A stretch of 64,000 nucleotides of DNA from Salticus scenicus (GCA_963930645.1 OZ005657.1:52726653-52790652); one strand, 5' to 3'. Counted from the stretch's first letter, positions 32,906 to 43,078 are shown. A program made the numbers and translations. The notes: a model not told the origin generated them from the sequence alone.

Positions 32906-33445
32906 CAGTCGGCAGCAAAATTATTGAAGCACACATCCACATTTTCCCCATTTTGTTTTTAGTTTGATCGTTAATTTTTATCATCAACTTACTTTTTTTA
33001 TAAACAGCATAAAGACTTAGGGAGGCATACTATTGTAACAATCGCAGCTATCGTAGATCACAAGTCGGATCGTACACTCCGCAGCAAAAGGATCCGAGCA
33101 CTAGCAATAATCCCCATCTTAAAAAAGTACACTTAATACTGCTTTGTTAAATAAATCCTTGTCGATTTATGTTCTTAGACTGACTAAAAACATGAATCGA
33201 CAAGGATTTATTTAACAAAGCAGTATTAAGTGCACTTTTTTTAGACAGGGATTATTGCTAGTGCTGGGATACTTTTGCTGCGGAGTGTACGATCCGACTT
33301 GTGATCTACGATAGCTGCGATTGTTACAATAGTATGCATCTCTAAGATCATTATTCGACAAATAATTACTTAACAAAACAGTATTAGGTGCACATCTTTT
33401 CAATACGAATTATTGCTAGCGCTTCAATAATTTTACTGCCGACTG
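32906..33445. mobile_element. Palindromic mariner-type MITE, invaded at its centre
   Basis: The outer ends are CAGTCGGCAGCAAAATTATT and, inverted, CAGTCGGCAGTAAAATTATT, the same ends as the MITE at 47735-47959. Next inward are two 48-bp arms (33025-33072 and 33290-33337), from GCATACTATTG to CGGATCG, that are exact reverse complements. Between them sits another MITE, 33075-33287, with TA duplicated on each side. Outer TA flanks are not preserved (TG and AA). Non-coding. Confidence 0.88.
33073..33289. mobile_element. 212-bp family MITE, copy 3, nested at a palindrome centre
   Basis: The element 33075-33287 (213 bp) is flanked by TA at 33073-33074 and 33288-33289. Its ends are CACTCCGCAGCAAAA on both sides. 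They differ from the family's CAGTCGGCAGC at two positions, and both ends carry the same two differences. Palindromic body with TGTTAAATAAATCCTTGTCG arms and the loop GTTCTTAGACTGACTAAAAAC. Removing it leaves GGATCG-TA-CGATCC. Confidence 0.92.
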
Positions 33446-33505
33446 AATGGGGATTTTAAGAATAAAGACAATGCGGTCGTTTCAATTCATGTTATCTTGT
33501 TATCT

Positions 33506-33593
33506 CCTCAAATAACTGTCGCCAATTGCCCATCAGCACAGCACTAGTGCGACGTAAAACCCAACCAACCATCCATCCATCCTCAAATAACTG
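33506..33593 (+). mobile_element. Retroposon family 2, 62 bp insertion with 13-bp TSD
   Basis: The insert 33519-33580 is flanked by the perfect repeat CCTCAAATAACTG (33506-33518, 33581-33593). It comprises TCGCCAATTGCCCATCAGC, GCACTAGTGCGACGTAAAAC and a CCAACCAACCATCCATCCAT tail. Long TSDs and a simple-repeat tail indicate LINE-type target-primed integration of a strongly 5'-truncated transcript. Confidence 0.9.
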
Positions 33594-33596
33594 ATA

Positions 33597-33810
33597 TACA
33601 GTCGGCAGCTAAAGTATCCGAGCAGTAACCAATAATTCCGATGTTCAAAAAATACACTTAATACTGTTTTGTTAAATAAATCCTTGTCGAATCATATTCT
33701 TAGACTGACTAAGAACACGTCTTGACAAGGATTTATTTAACAAAGCAGTATTAAGTGTACCTTTTTAGACAGGGTTATTGCTAGTGCTCGGATACTTTTG
33801 CTGCCGACTG
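33597..33810. mobile_element. 212-bp family MITE, copy 4
   Basis: Left TA at 33597-33598, then CAGTCGGCAGC; the right end GCTGCCGACTG ends at 33810 and is followed by TC, so the right TA is mutated. It carries the typical TTTGTTAAATAAATCCTTGT arm and its inverse. Confidence 0.85.
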
Positions 33811-33853
33811 TCGCTTAATGATAATTATGTAGTTAGCTTAGTTAGAAAATTAG

Positions 33854-33927
33854 TTAAATTTTATTGGATGGTTGGGTTTTACGTCGCACTAGTGCTGCGC
33901 AGATGGGCAATTAAATTTTATTGGATG
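33854..33927 (-). mobile_element. Retroposon family 2, 40 bp insertion with 17-bp TSD
   Basis: The insert 33871-33910, on plus GTTGGGTTTTACGTCGCACT then AGTGCTGCGCAGATGGGCAA, is flanked by the perfect 17-bp repeat TTAAATTTTATTGGATG (33854-33870, 33911-33927). It is the shortest member of the family here, yet has the longest TSD. Orientation follows the assumption that the CCAAC side is the 3' tail. Confidence 0.88.
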
Positions 33928-34049
33928 CATAATATTATGGGGGGGGGGGGAGGAGGCGCTCAAAGGTCATTTTTTAACATGAAGACTTGTGAAACTGGAC
34001 TCTCGGCCAAAAGTGTATTTAAAATTCCTACAAACATGACTGAACAAGG

Positions 34050-34780
34050 GATTCTTTTACAAATCATTAATCGAATTTTATAGAACTTTAACATAAGAAA
34101 TAATTTAATACAAATAATTTTTAAACTGATAACTGATAACAATAATTTTTAAAATGATATTGCCTAATTTTTTTAATCAAAATTAAGCTTTCGAAGAAAT
34201 GGAAAATTGAAACAACTTTAGGAAAGAAAACTATTTGCGAAGTGGTGTTAAAGTTGCATGACAGATAGGTGAAGATAACAGTTTTCCAAATGTTAAATAA
34301 AAACTCGGTTTTCCTTCCTGTGTTCACTTTTTCCCCCTTCTTCTTTTGCGAAGAATTTTTTTAAAAAATGTACAAATGAACATGAAAATTGGATGAGATA
34401 TTCTTTATAAAATTATTCATTGGCCTTTTTATTATTCTGATGTCGTTCGTAGTTCACCAATGAACAATTATAACTTTTAATACTGTTATGGAAGAAACAG
34501 AAAAGGGAATACAGTATGAAAAATCCTATTTTAATTTAAAATTTGGAGACATGTGCATCTTCACCTATCTGTAAGGCAGTCTAACCCAGTTTTTCATTTA
34601 GTTTTCTTTTCTGAAACTGTTTAATTTTTTCATTTCTACCAGAGCTTGCTTTTGATAAAATTTCAGTTAATATCATTTTAAAAATTATTTCTCATGTTAA
34701 AGTTTAGCAAAATTCTATTAATCGTTTGTTAAAGAATATGACATCCAAATTTTATGTTCATACGATCGATAAAGACATCA
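34050..34780. mobile_element. Tc1/mariner-type foldback element, copy C (ends lost)
   Basis: The left arm contains TCATTAATCGAATTTTATAG, and GCATGACAGATAGGTGAAGA. The right arm contains CATCTTCACCTATCTGTAAG and GCAAAATTCTATTAATCG, the inverse of the left. The same order of blocks as in 42213-43078 and 16828-17621. The terminal CACTGGTGTTCAAAATTAAA sequences are missing at both ends, so the copy is decayed. Confidence 0.7.
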
Positions 34781-35385
34781 ATGTTAGCAGAATGAAATAC
34801 TTCCTTTCCTTCAAACCTAGATATATGAAAGGCGGTTTTGATTAATAAAATAAGGTCTAAAGGAAGCTTCCCTAAACACTAAAATTTACATAATAAAGAA
34901 AATTTAATTATCATAGCAACATTTAAGAACTAGATTCAGTCAGTCAAAACTAAGAATAAGTTGCCTCTATCCTACTTTCCAAGTAATTCTACTTTTAGTC
35001 CGATTCCAGTCTTTCTATTTGCTTTATGTAATATTATCGTCATCATGTGTATACTAATCTATTGTTTTTCCACTTATTTAAGTCAGACAAACAAGTTCAT
35101 CTTCAACAACAGCAATATAGAAGAGAACTTCCTGGAAGTACCTTAGATATCAGTGTCTAAAAATACGAACGGATATAGTCTAGAATTACTTCGATTTATC
35201 TCTGTTCGAATTTTTCCTGATGGTACGTCAGTTTCAGTGATTAAGCAAGATATATCATTATCAGATTCTACATCTTTCGAAAAAGTTGTTTTATTGGCGA
35301 AATTCCTTTTATATAATTTTGCATTATGCAAAAATAAACAACTTTGAAATCTTGCTAGCACACGCACACATATATATATAAGTAT
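34781..35385. other. AT-rich spacer with short unrecognised frames
   Basis: Overlapping open frames on both strands at 35143-35367 are free of low-complexity runs, but no domain is recognisable in either. No other feature. Confidence 0.3.
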
Positions 35386-35758
35386 ATATCTGTACTGATA
35401 AGTATAAAGGATTTAAGTCCATATTCTTGATTTTTTAGGAGACGAAAAATAAAAACTAATCAGAAGAATCGATTAGGAAAAAAGGATGAGGTTGATTTAT
35501 ACCCTTTATACCGTTCAGTGATTGTTAATCTTTATTTAATAAAGGGAAAAAATTGAATTAAATACTTAATGCTAAAGATTAATGCTAAATTTCTGACTTG
35601 AATCTTTTTTTACCAATGGATTTTCTCAAAGACTAAATGACATAGATTTAAATCTTTTATACCAATCGATAGAGAATTTTTTTCTGAGTCTGACTATGTA
35701 CATAACCCAAAATTGACATTTTTGGACTTAAATCCTTTATACTTATCAGTACAGATAT
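35386..35758. mobile_element. TIR element with long termini, copy 2 (inverted)
   Basis: The element 35390-35754 (365 bp) starts CTGTACTGATAAGTATAAAG and ends in the inverse. It is bordered by ATAT at 35386-35389 and 35755-35758, within a TA-rich region, so the TSD length is less certain than at copy 1. The interior is the reverse complement of 22491-22866 with small indels. Confidence 0.85.
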
Positions 35759-36113
35759 ATAATGTAAAATTTTGTTTTGACTCATTAATATTTGCATTAA
35801 GGAAGTTCATATAGAAATTCTAGGAAATATGAAATTTTGTCATCACAAAATATTGCGTCCATAAATATACATAGAATTCTATAAGGAAGAAATTTCGTTT
35901 AAAAAAAAAAAAAAAAATCTGAAATCAGAGTAAAAGTACTTGGAGGAAATGTATATGAATTAGCGTGTTATTGAGGAGTATGTGTATTATCAAGTAATGC
36001 AGTTAATATGTCTTAAAATTTTATTCACACACATGTAAATTTTATTTTAAACCAAAAGTCGTACTGTTTAAAATAAATGAAAAATACATAAAATTTTGTT
36101 AATAGAGTCATCG

Positions 36114-36295
36114 GTGCAGATAAGCCGACATCTCTAATTTATTCCGAAGCATTGTTAGTAGCCACCATTTTTAACATTATTTATAATTTTTTTAATATGT
36201 AATTACGATTAAAAAAAAAAATGCTCTTAAAATTTTTGAAATGTGAGTACGAACAATGCACTGCAATAAATTAAAAATGTTGGCATATTTGTCTG
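36114..36295. mobile_element. Palindromic MITE family P, copy 3 (diverged)
   Basis: Left GATAAGCCGACATCTCTAAT with ATTCCGAAGCATTGTTAGTA; right GTACGAACAATGCACTGCAA with AATGTTGGCATATTTGTC. Arms are imperfect reverse complements around an AT-rich centre. Confidence 0.6.
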
Positions 36296-36310
36296 GGACA
36301 TAACAACTCT

Positions 36311-36461
36311 AGCAGAGTTGCCGATTTTTATAATTTATTCCTGAGCATTGTTCATGCCTTTACTTCGTACCACTTTATTTGTAGAGTAATTAAAGTGGTA
36401 TGGGAGAGAAGGCGGTACTAACAATGATCCAGAATAAATTATAAAAGTTGGCAACTCTGCT
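36311..36461. mobile_element. Palindromic MITE family P, copy 4
   Basis: Ends are AGCAGAGTTGCC and GGCAACTCTGCT. The inner arms TTTATAATTTATTCCTGAGC and its inverse ATCCAGAATAAATTATAAA are well kept. The short loop region has GTACCACTTTA/TAAAGTGGTA arms. It lies 16 bp from copy 3. Confidence 0.8.
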
Positions 36462-36558
36462 CTAGATGGATTAGAATTCAAAGGATGCATTTATACATTG
36501 ATTTACAAACGTAACCTAAAACAAAACCTCTACAAGGAACAAGAGTAGCCCACACGCT

Positions 36559-36592
36559 GCTCTCTCTCTCTCTCTCGTCTCTCTCTCTCTTT
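36559..36592. repeat. (CT)n microsatellite
   Basis: About 16 CT units with one CGT interruption. Confidence 0.9.
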
Positions 36593-36599
36593 TGAACGG

Positions 36600-37175
36600 G
36601 GCAATTATCTTTTTTGGCAGTCCAAATGTAGTCCTTTATTTTTCGATTTGTTTGTCTCATGAAATAATAAATAAATAAATACATAAATAAATAAATTTCT
36701 TTTTATACGCTTAGAAAAATGAACAGATTACCTATGATTATCTAAAGGAGGCATATGATGTTTTCATAACTATAAAGGCATTAGATATCAAACTTTTATT
36801 TATCTTATTTGGAATTATGTATCTGTAGGCCAGCTTACGCATTTATTTAGCAATCTAAGTGAATTTCATTACAAATTTGTTGTACCACTGACTCGCATTA
36901 TTTTTTTAATGATAAAATTTGTGTTAATTTTATGATTGTACATTATCTATTTCGTCACTCTTATCCAGAATCAATGATGTCGTAAATTTTGTGCCAATTT
37001 GAAATAACTCATGATAAAGCAATATTAGACAATTAATCTTCGACAATAATTTGGTAAAATCCTCAATTTGAAAAAATCGTAGTCAAAACTGACGATATCA
37101 AAATAACAATAATAACAAAGAAAGAAAGAAAGAAAATAAAATAAAAGAAATAAATAAATAAAAAGAAATGTTTTT

Positions 37176-37207
<32 letters not shown>

Positions 37208-37800
37208 AAAATGCGGTTTTACTTTACTAGAGAAACATTATCATGCTTTATTCCTTTAAGGTATGCCCTTCATTTTCTACGTTTATGTGAATCAAACATA
37301 ATTCTAATGCTTGTTCAAAAAAGAAAAAAAAGAAAATTCTTGAAACCATTAGCATCACATAATTTCACTCGATATCGAATAAAAGAGAGACGATATTGAA
37401 ATAGTAATGAAAACCACATGGAATCGGTTTGTTATTGTTTTATCTGAGTAATTGTTAAAATATTAAACCGTTTCCGCAAAAAATATACGAAGGCCGTCCA
37501 GAAATAGTGCTTGTTTGGGCCAGGCGGAGTGCTAGCAGTTACCTGAAATTGAAATAAGGTTGGTTGACTGCCTGTTCACTGTGTGCACATTTTAAAAAGC
37601 TGTATTCATTATTTTTGCAAATGTTTATAATCAAAGGGGGGGGGGGGTGTTATTTTCGATAAATTTTATTTATCGAGAATATTTGAGTTATATACGTTAT
37701 TTTTGATGTATTATTTATTTATTTCGCAGAGTTAAATCTTACCTAAAATTTTTTTTAACTGGAATTAAGCGCAACGAATAGCAATAATTTTCGTGTAAGA
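36600..37800. other. AT-rich spacer, no gene seen
   Basis: Contains (AAAT)n near 36664-36690, purine-rich GAAA repeats near 37118-37170, an A tract at 37190-37211 and a G-run at 37637-37648. A 62-codon frame from 37211 is not recognised. Confidence 0.4.
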
Positions 37801-37808
37801 AACTGAAA

Positions 37809-37913
37809 ATGCCCATGTCCTTCACGGCTCACCCACACCAGAGAGCTAAATTTAAAGTCAACCTGAAACCCGACAAACAGTTTTCGTCGATACGAACCCG
37901 CAAAAAAGTCTAA
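37809..37913 (+). other. Short 34-codon open frame of higher G+C, unknown
   Basis: ATG at 37809 opens a frame (MPMSFTAHPHQRAKF...) to a stop at 37911-37913. Its base composition is less AT-rich than the surroundings, and it ends in Arg/Lys residues. I do not recognise it. The upstream sequence has no clear promoter or splice arrangement, so it may equally be part of an unclassified repeat. Confidence 0.15.
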
Positions 37914-37927
37914 TACCCCTCCCCTTC

Positions 37928-38542
37928 CCACAAAAGAAAAAAAAAAAAAAAAAGAAAGAAAGAAAAGAAAAAAGAATAAAATAAAGGGGGGGGGGGGGAA
38001 TTATTCAGTAGAATTAGAAAAGCCTGCATTAGGAGGATTTACACTAGCGATTTAAAAAGTGTCCGTTAAATATAGACCTCGGATGTTTGAGGTGTCCGAT
38101 ATGAAAGTTTACTTTACTATAATATGCGTTATTTAATTTCGGACAGGTTTAATAGGCTTATATCAGTTATGAAGCTACATTCAACTATCAAACAAATTTC
38201 TGCTTATTAATGCTTTAAAAAAAAAGTAAATAAAAAAACATGATCTGAACTTGAGTCGACTCCTTAAAATCTAAAACCGCGCCGAACTCGAGTTTGACCC
38301 CTCTCCCCCCCCCCCAAAAAAAAAAAAAAAAAATAAAAAAAAAAAAATAATAATAATAATAATAATAAATAAAAAATTTATATATAAATAAATAAATAAT
38401 AAATAAAATAAAATAAAATAAAAAATAAAAATAAAATAAATAAATAAAAATAAACACGACCCGCAAAAAAAAAAAAAAAAAAAAAAACAGCCAACCTGAT
38501 CCGTGTATGACTTGCGAGAAAGAAATACAGCCAATTTGAACC

Positions 38543-38586
<44 letters not shown>
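37928..38586. repeat. Low-complexity block: purine tracts, G-run, A/AAT-rich region, (GA)n
   Basis: A GAAA/A-rich tract (37935-37985) and a G-run (37986-37998) lie to the left. A C-run/A-run (38303-38347) leads into AAT/AAAT-rich DNA up to 38455, an A tract (38465-38487) and a (GA)n microsatellite of about 20 units (38547-38586). Frames across it, of Phe, Tyr, Ser or Arg-Glu repeats, are artefacts. Confidence 0.85.
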
Positions 38587-38588
<2 letters not shown>

Positions 38589-38592
38589 ATTT

Positions 38593-38799
38593 CAGATATG
38601 CAAAATTTTAAATTTATTTCACGATATTATTAGTACCCGCCTTCATTTCACACTAACTTTTGTTAAGAGTAATTTTTTTCCCTTAATCGTAATTGCATAT
38701 TGGAGGAAATTACTGTAAAAAAAAAAAAAAAAAGGTAATGTGAAAAAAAGCGGGTACTAACAATGCTCCGGAATAAAATCTTAAAATTAGCATATTTGG
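38593..38799. mobile_element. Palindromic MITE family P, copy 5
   Basis: Left CAGATATGCAAAATTTTAAA and TTATTAGTACCCGCCTTCAT; right AAAAGCGGGTACTAACAATG and TTAAAATTAGCATATTTGGC. Inner arms are reverse complements, and an A tract (38718-38734) has grown on the right arm. Confidence 0.75.
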
Positions 38800-39272
38800 C
38801 ATTTTCCTTAAATTTAACATGTACTGTGCTAAAGTTTAACCCCTCTTCCCCCACTCTAACTGAAACAAATTTCTGTCTACGATCTGGATTCATAATGCTT
38901 AAAATAAAATTGAAAACATCGGTATTTGCAAAAGAAGTGAGATGATTAACTTTTTTTTTTTTCTTTTTTTGAAAGAAAAAGAAAAGAAAAGAAAATTAAC
39001 AATAATTAGTATCGAAAAATTTCAAGAAGCCCTTTTTTAGACAAAAACACATAATTTATTTTAATTTTTAATTGTTGCCAAAAAGTTTACGAGTTGATTT
39101 TAGTTTATTTATTTATTTATTTTTTACACAAGAAGAAAAATTTAAATTGAAAATATATTGCTTTTTTATATGAGCAATGTGCCACTATCTGAGGGTGATT
39201 TTTGAAGATTAATCATGAGTTATTTATTATATGTCGAAGCATTACATTTTTACAAAGAAGAGTTAATTCTCG
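38800..39272. other. AT-rich spacer, no gene seen
   Basis: Nothing recognised. Confidence 0.35.
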
Positions 39273-39704
39273 TTAAGGGCCCGCTTCACTCACCGCCGCC
39301 GGAAGCCGAAGCTAATGTTATGGGGAAGTTTTCTTTACAAATAACTTATTAACTAATGCATATTTTTAAATTATGTTTACACAATTTGAAAATTCCCAGC
39401 TGTTAAATTGACAGATTTTTTTAAACAAATTATTTTTTTTAATTTTTTATATTTTATTTTCAAGCTACAAAACACGAATTTTCAATATGTGAATTTTTTT
39501 CATTTTGGAACTTCAAAATAAAATATTAAAAATTTAAAAAATACATTTTTATAAAAGGTCCGTCAGTTTAGCAGTTGTGAATTTTCTGAATGTGAAAACA
39601 GCATTAAAAAATATGTATTAGTTAAAGTTATTTGTAAAGAAAATTTCCCCATAGAATAACATTAGCTCGGACTTCCGGCGACGGTATGTGAAGAGGGCCG
39701 TTAA
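39273..39704. mobile_element. TTAA-flanked 424 bp MITE with ~75 bp inverted ends
   Basis: TTAA at 39273-39276 and 39701-39704 border 39277-39700. The left end GGGCCCGCTTCACTCACCG and the right end, inverted, CGGCCCTCTTCACATACCG share a long imperfect TIR running through CGCCGGAAG, GCTAATGTTAT and GGGGAA to TTTCTTTACAAATAAC. The interior is very AT-rich with CTGTTAAATTGAC-like and AGCTACAAAACACGAATTTT blocks. Diverged relatives are likely at 48214-48690 and 12819-13420. Confidence 0.85.
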
Positions 39705-39837
39705 GGACTGAAGTCGAAATTTTAGGAAAAGAAGAATGTTTATAGTGACAAGCGTTAAGAAATATCTCCCATAATGTATAATAATAATAATAATAATATT
39801 GAGTTTAATATACGAATGCATAATTAATGATTAAATA

Positions 39838-40650
39838 TATATAAATAACGCGGGATTTTCAAATTAAAAGGTGTTCAAATACAAAATCTAAAAAAAAGAA
39901 AAATGCATATATATTTCTATTTAAACTTAAAAAACTTCTTCACACACCATGAAATAAGTGAAAGCATTACTGATATAAAAAGGATGTTGCAAAATATTTG
40001 TTTATTTTTATACAATTTAGCTATGACCAAAGAATCAAACAGATAGCACCAAAAGAAAGGGGGGGGGGGAATCGTGCAAACAATGTACGCATTACGCAAT
40101 TTATTTGTATGGGAAAAAGTTCGGGAAAATTTCGAAAATGAAATTTTTTTTTTTAATGGGAAAATTTTGAAATTAGGCTGGTTTCCTTTTGGATAAAGTA
40201 CTTGGAGAATCTGTAAAATTCGATTACATGAGCGTGAGAGGAGAGAGATCAAGCTAAGAATGGTGGAATGTTAATTAACTAAGACAAGATTCCGTAATTT
40301 GCTGACTGAAGAATATTCGGAAATTTTAATGATGTTGAGGGTATTTTGAAGTATTCTAAACATTAATTATTTTGGTTTGTCATTAATGCATAATTGTTAG
40401 GTGCAATGGAGGAAAAGTACGAAACAGTAAAATTACAGCAAATGAATATGCGAAAGTATAATGTGATTAAAAAGAGAAATATTGAAAATGAGCCGAATAT
40501 TAGCTTAAAAAAAAAAAAAAAAAAAAAAAAAAGAAAGAAAGAAATGACTGAAAGCTGTAATGAAAAGAAATTTTATCCTCAAAAAGTTTTGGAACGTTTT
40601 CATTATTTAGTCGTGAAGATTAAGTTTATTTATCCGCTATATTCCGCAAA
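39838..40650 (+). repeat. Direct duplication R5, left copy (~810 bp)
   Basis: Collinear with 44506-45330. The best stretch runs from GTAAAATTCGATTACATGA (about 40213) through AGCTAAGAATGGTGGAAT, CAAGATTCCGTAATTTG and GAAGAATATTCGGAAATTTT to ACATTAATTATTTTGG (about 40372), nearly identical between copies. It continues through CAATGGAGGAAAAGTACGAA to TTTATCCTCAAAAAGTT. A 108-codon frame at 40394-40720 in this copy is stopped in the other copy, so it is probably not a conserved gene. Confidence 0.8.
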
Positions 40651-41749
40651 AAATAAAAAAATATTTTTTAACCAAACAGATGAAAAACTTAAAAAATGGC
40701 ATTGTTTTATAATATATTAAAAAAAAATTATTTTCACATGTACATCAGTTTTTGTCTTTCTTCTACAGATTATACACATAAAAATCTTGTATTGTCACAT
40801 AATATACAGTGTTTACACTAATCTACTGTGAATACCCTCTACACCAACGTATAAATTCCCAAAATAATGAAATTTTTTTAAATTAAAATCCTACTATAAG
40901 AAGTTTCCCCTTAATACTGTGATTTACTACCAGAAATGTTTTCTGATTATTGGGCCAAAGTAGTACTGTATATGGCTAAATTAACTGTAATCTACGTATA
41001 TTAAGCACCATAATAATTTAAATAATAATAGACGATTATTATTTGAATTATATTTTTATAGAAATGTTTTTAATTAATTCTAATGAAATTTTATTGTGGT
41101 AGTTAAGTGGATTGTTTGAAATATTTTATTAAAAATATCAAATCTAAAAAAAAAAAAAAAAGTTGGCGTGGCGTCACATAAAAAAAAAAAAAAAATAATC
41201 TTCATCTAACGAAACATCTCTGCATTTTCCGCAATAACTAACCATTGTTAGCTCAGTATTGTTGCAATATTTCACTAGTTGGTTTTATACAGCTGTTATT
41301 TGTAATATAATACAAATAAAATGGGATTTAGCGTCGGACTGAAGTTGAATATATGTTAACCATAATTTGCCGCGTGTTATTGAAAGCATTTAAAATATCA
41401 TGCCGATATCGCAATATCCATGAAATACCAAATTGTAAAATGCATAATTATGGTAAAATATTTTGTTTTTTGAAACAAAATTTCTCTAAAATTATTCAAA
41501 TACTAAGAATTAAATGTTAATTTAATCAGGTTTGCCACAGACTGTTTTTTTCCCCTGACTCTTCTATCCTTTTTTCTTTCATTCATTCTTTTTTTTTTTT
41601 TTTTTTTTTTAATAGTAATCTTCAGTAATAAGTGAGAGTGTTTTTAACATCCTTCAAATATGCGCAGGTGCACTTCATACGAATTTCTGAGTTTTAATAA
41701 TTAAGGTAATATTATTTTAATAATTAAATTGAATACTTGAAAGACAAAT

Positions 41750-41780
<31 letters not shown>

Positions 41781-42085
41781 GTCAAATACACAGGAAAAAA
41801 TTTCTATTTTTACTCTTAATTAGAGTGAGGATATAAAATCCTAATTAACACATGTGACATTGAAAATAACTTTCATTATGTTTCCATGTTGGCTGCAACA
41901 TTAAGCTAGAAGATCCAGGTTCAATAAGCACTAATGGTGGAAAAAAAAAATCTTTATGCGACACCCCAAATTCAAACCCAGTCCAGTATATCGTGATTTT
42001 ACTTTCTTAATGGAACGTAACTTTTGTTCACTTACAGAATTTTTTTTTTTTTTTTTAATTTATTATATTTATTTTATTTTGTACG
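40651..42085. other. AT-rich spacer with A/T tracts, no gene seen
   Basis: Contains A tracts (41145-41161, 41180-41195) and long T tracts (41589-41610, 41752-41780, 42041-42057). Nothing else recognised. Confidence 0.4.
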
Positions 42086-42086
42086 C

Positions 42087-42087
<1 letters not shown>

Positions 42088-42148
<61 letters not shown>

Positions 42149-42150
42149 CA
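42088..42150. repeat. (CA)n then (TA)n compound microsatellite
   Basis: About 22 CA units (42088-42131) followed by TA-rich repeats to about 42150. A frame across it encodes Thr-His then Ile-Tyr repeats and is not a gene. Confidence 0.93.
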
Positions 42151-42212
42151 TGTATATATATTAAAAAACGTATATGCATTTTATTACAGATTAAATTTTA
42201 TTTTTTTTTATG

Positions 42213-43078
42213 TACACTTGTGTTCAAAATTAAAACAACCTGTTTTCTGATTTTCTTTTTTTGCACCTTAACTTTTAAACAAATAAACGTACGAGCATAA
42301 AGTTCGGTTGGCATGTTTGTTATCATATCATTAATCGAATTTTATATAACTTTAGCATAATTATTAATTTTTGAACTAATAATTAACCAATTTTTCTCAA
42401 AAGTAAGATCAAGAAAAAATGGAAAAATTCAACAATTTTATAAAAGAAAACTTGATAAAAAATGGTTTTAAGGATGCATTACAGATAGGTAAAGACGGAC
42501 ATGCCTTCAAATGCTAAGCTAAATCCCGATTTTTCTTTCTGTATTCGCTTTTCTTTTACTTTTATAACAGATCTTTTAAAAAAATATAATTACTAATTTA
42601 TAAACTATACTCAACACCACAATAATAATCATGTCGAAAAATAATTTTATAATGAACGTCTTATACAATTTTCATATTTGTATGTATATTTTTGAAGAAG
42701 TTATTCAAATGAGAAAAAAAAAAAAAGATAAAAGAAGAAACAGAAAAATGATTACAGGAAGAAAAGTCCGGTTTTAATGTAACACATGGATGCATGTGCA
42801 TGTTCACCTATCTGTAATGCTTCCTTATGACCACTTTTCATTAAGTTTTCTTTTTTAAAATATTTAAAATATTTCATTTTTTCCAAAGCTTACCCTTGAG
42901 AAAAGTTGAATAATCATTAGTTTGAACACTATTACTTTTACTAAAATGATATAAAATTCGATTGATGATATAATAACATGCCTTCAAAATTTCATGTTCA
43001 TATGTTTGTTTAAAATTTACGCGCAAAAGAAGAAAACTAAAAAAATAGCTTATTGCTTTAATTTTGAACACCAGTGTA
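42213..43078. mobile_element. Intact Tc1/mariner-type foldback element (copy A)
   Basis: The element 42215-43076 (862 bp) is flanked by TA. The ends are CACTTGTGTTCAAAATTAAA and, inverted, CACTGGTGTTCAAAATTAAA. The left ~400 bp and right ~400 bp are imperfect reverse complements, with shared blocks ATCGAATTTTATATAACTTT, ATTACAGATAGGTGAACATG/GCATTACAGATAGGTAAAG and TTCTTCCTGTAATC/TTCTTTCTGTATTC, around a short centre near 42620-42660. No transposase frame. It serves as the reference for copies at 14146-17621 and 34050-34780. Confidence 0.9.

Noticed and set aside
37809..37913. A short peptide gene
   Set aside because: A 34-codon frame with slightly higher G+C but no homology or context I can cite; listed at very low confidence only.
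38300..38590. Frames of 70-109 codons across 38215-38590
   Set aside because: They are translations of A/AAT-rich and (GA)n simple repeats.
40394..40720. A 108-codon frame (MLGAMEEKYETVKLQQ...) as a gene
   Set aside because: The duplicate at 44506-45330 carries an in-frame stop and a different low-complexity insert, and the frame crosses an A tract giving a Lys run.
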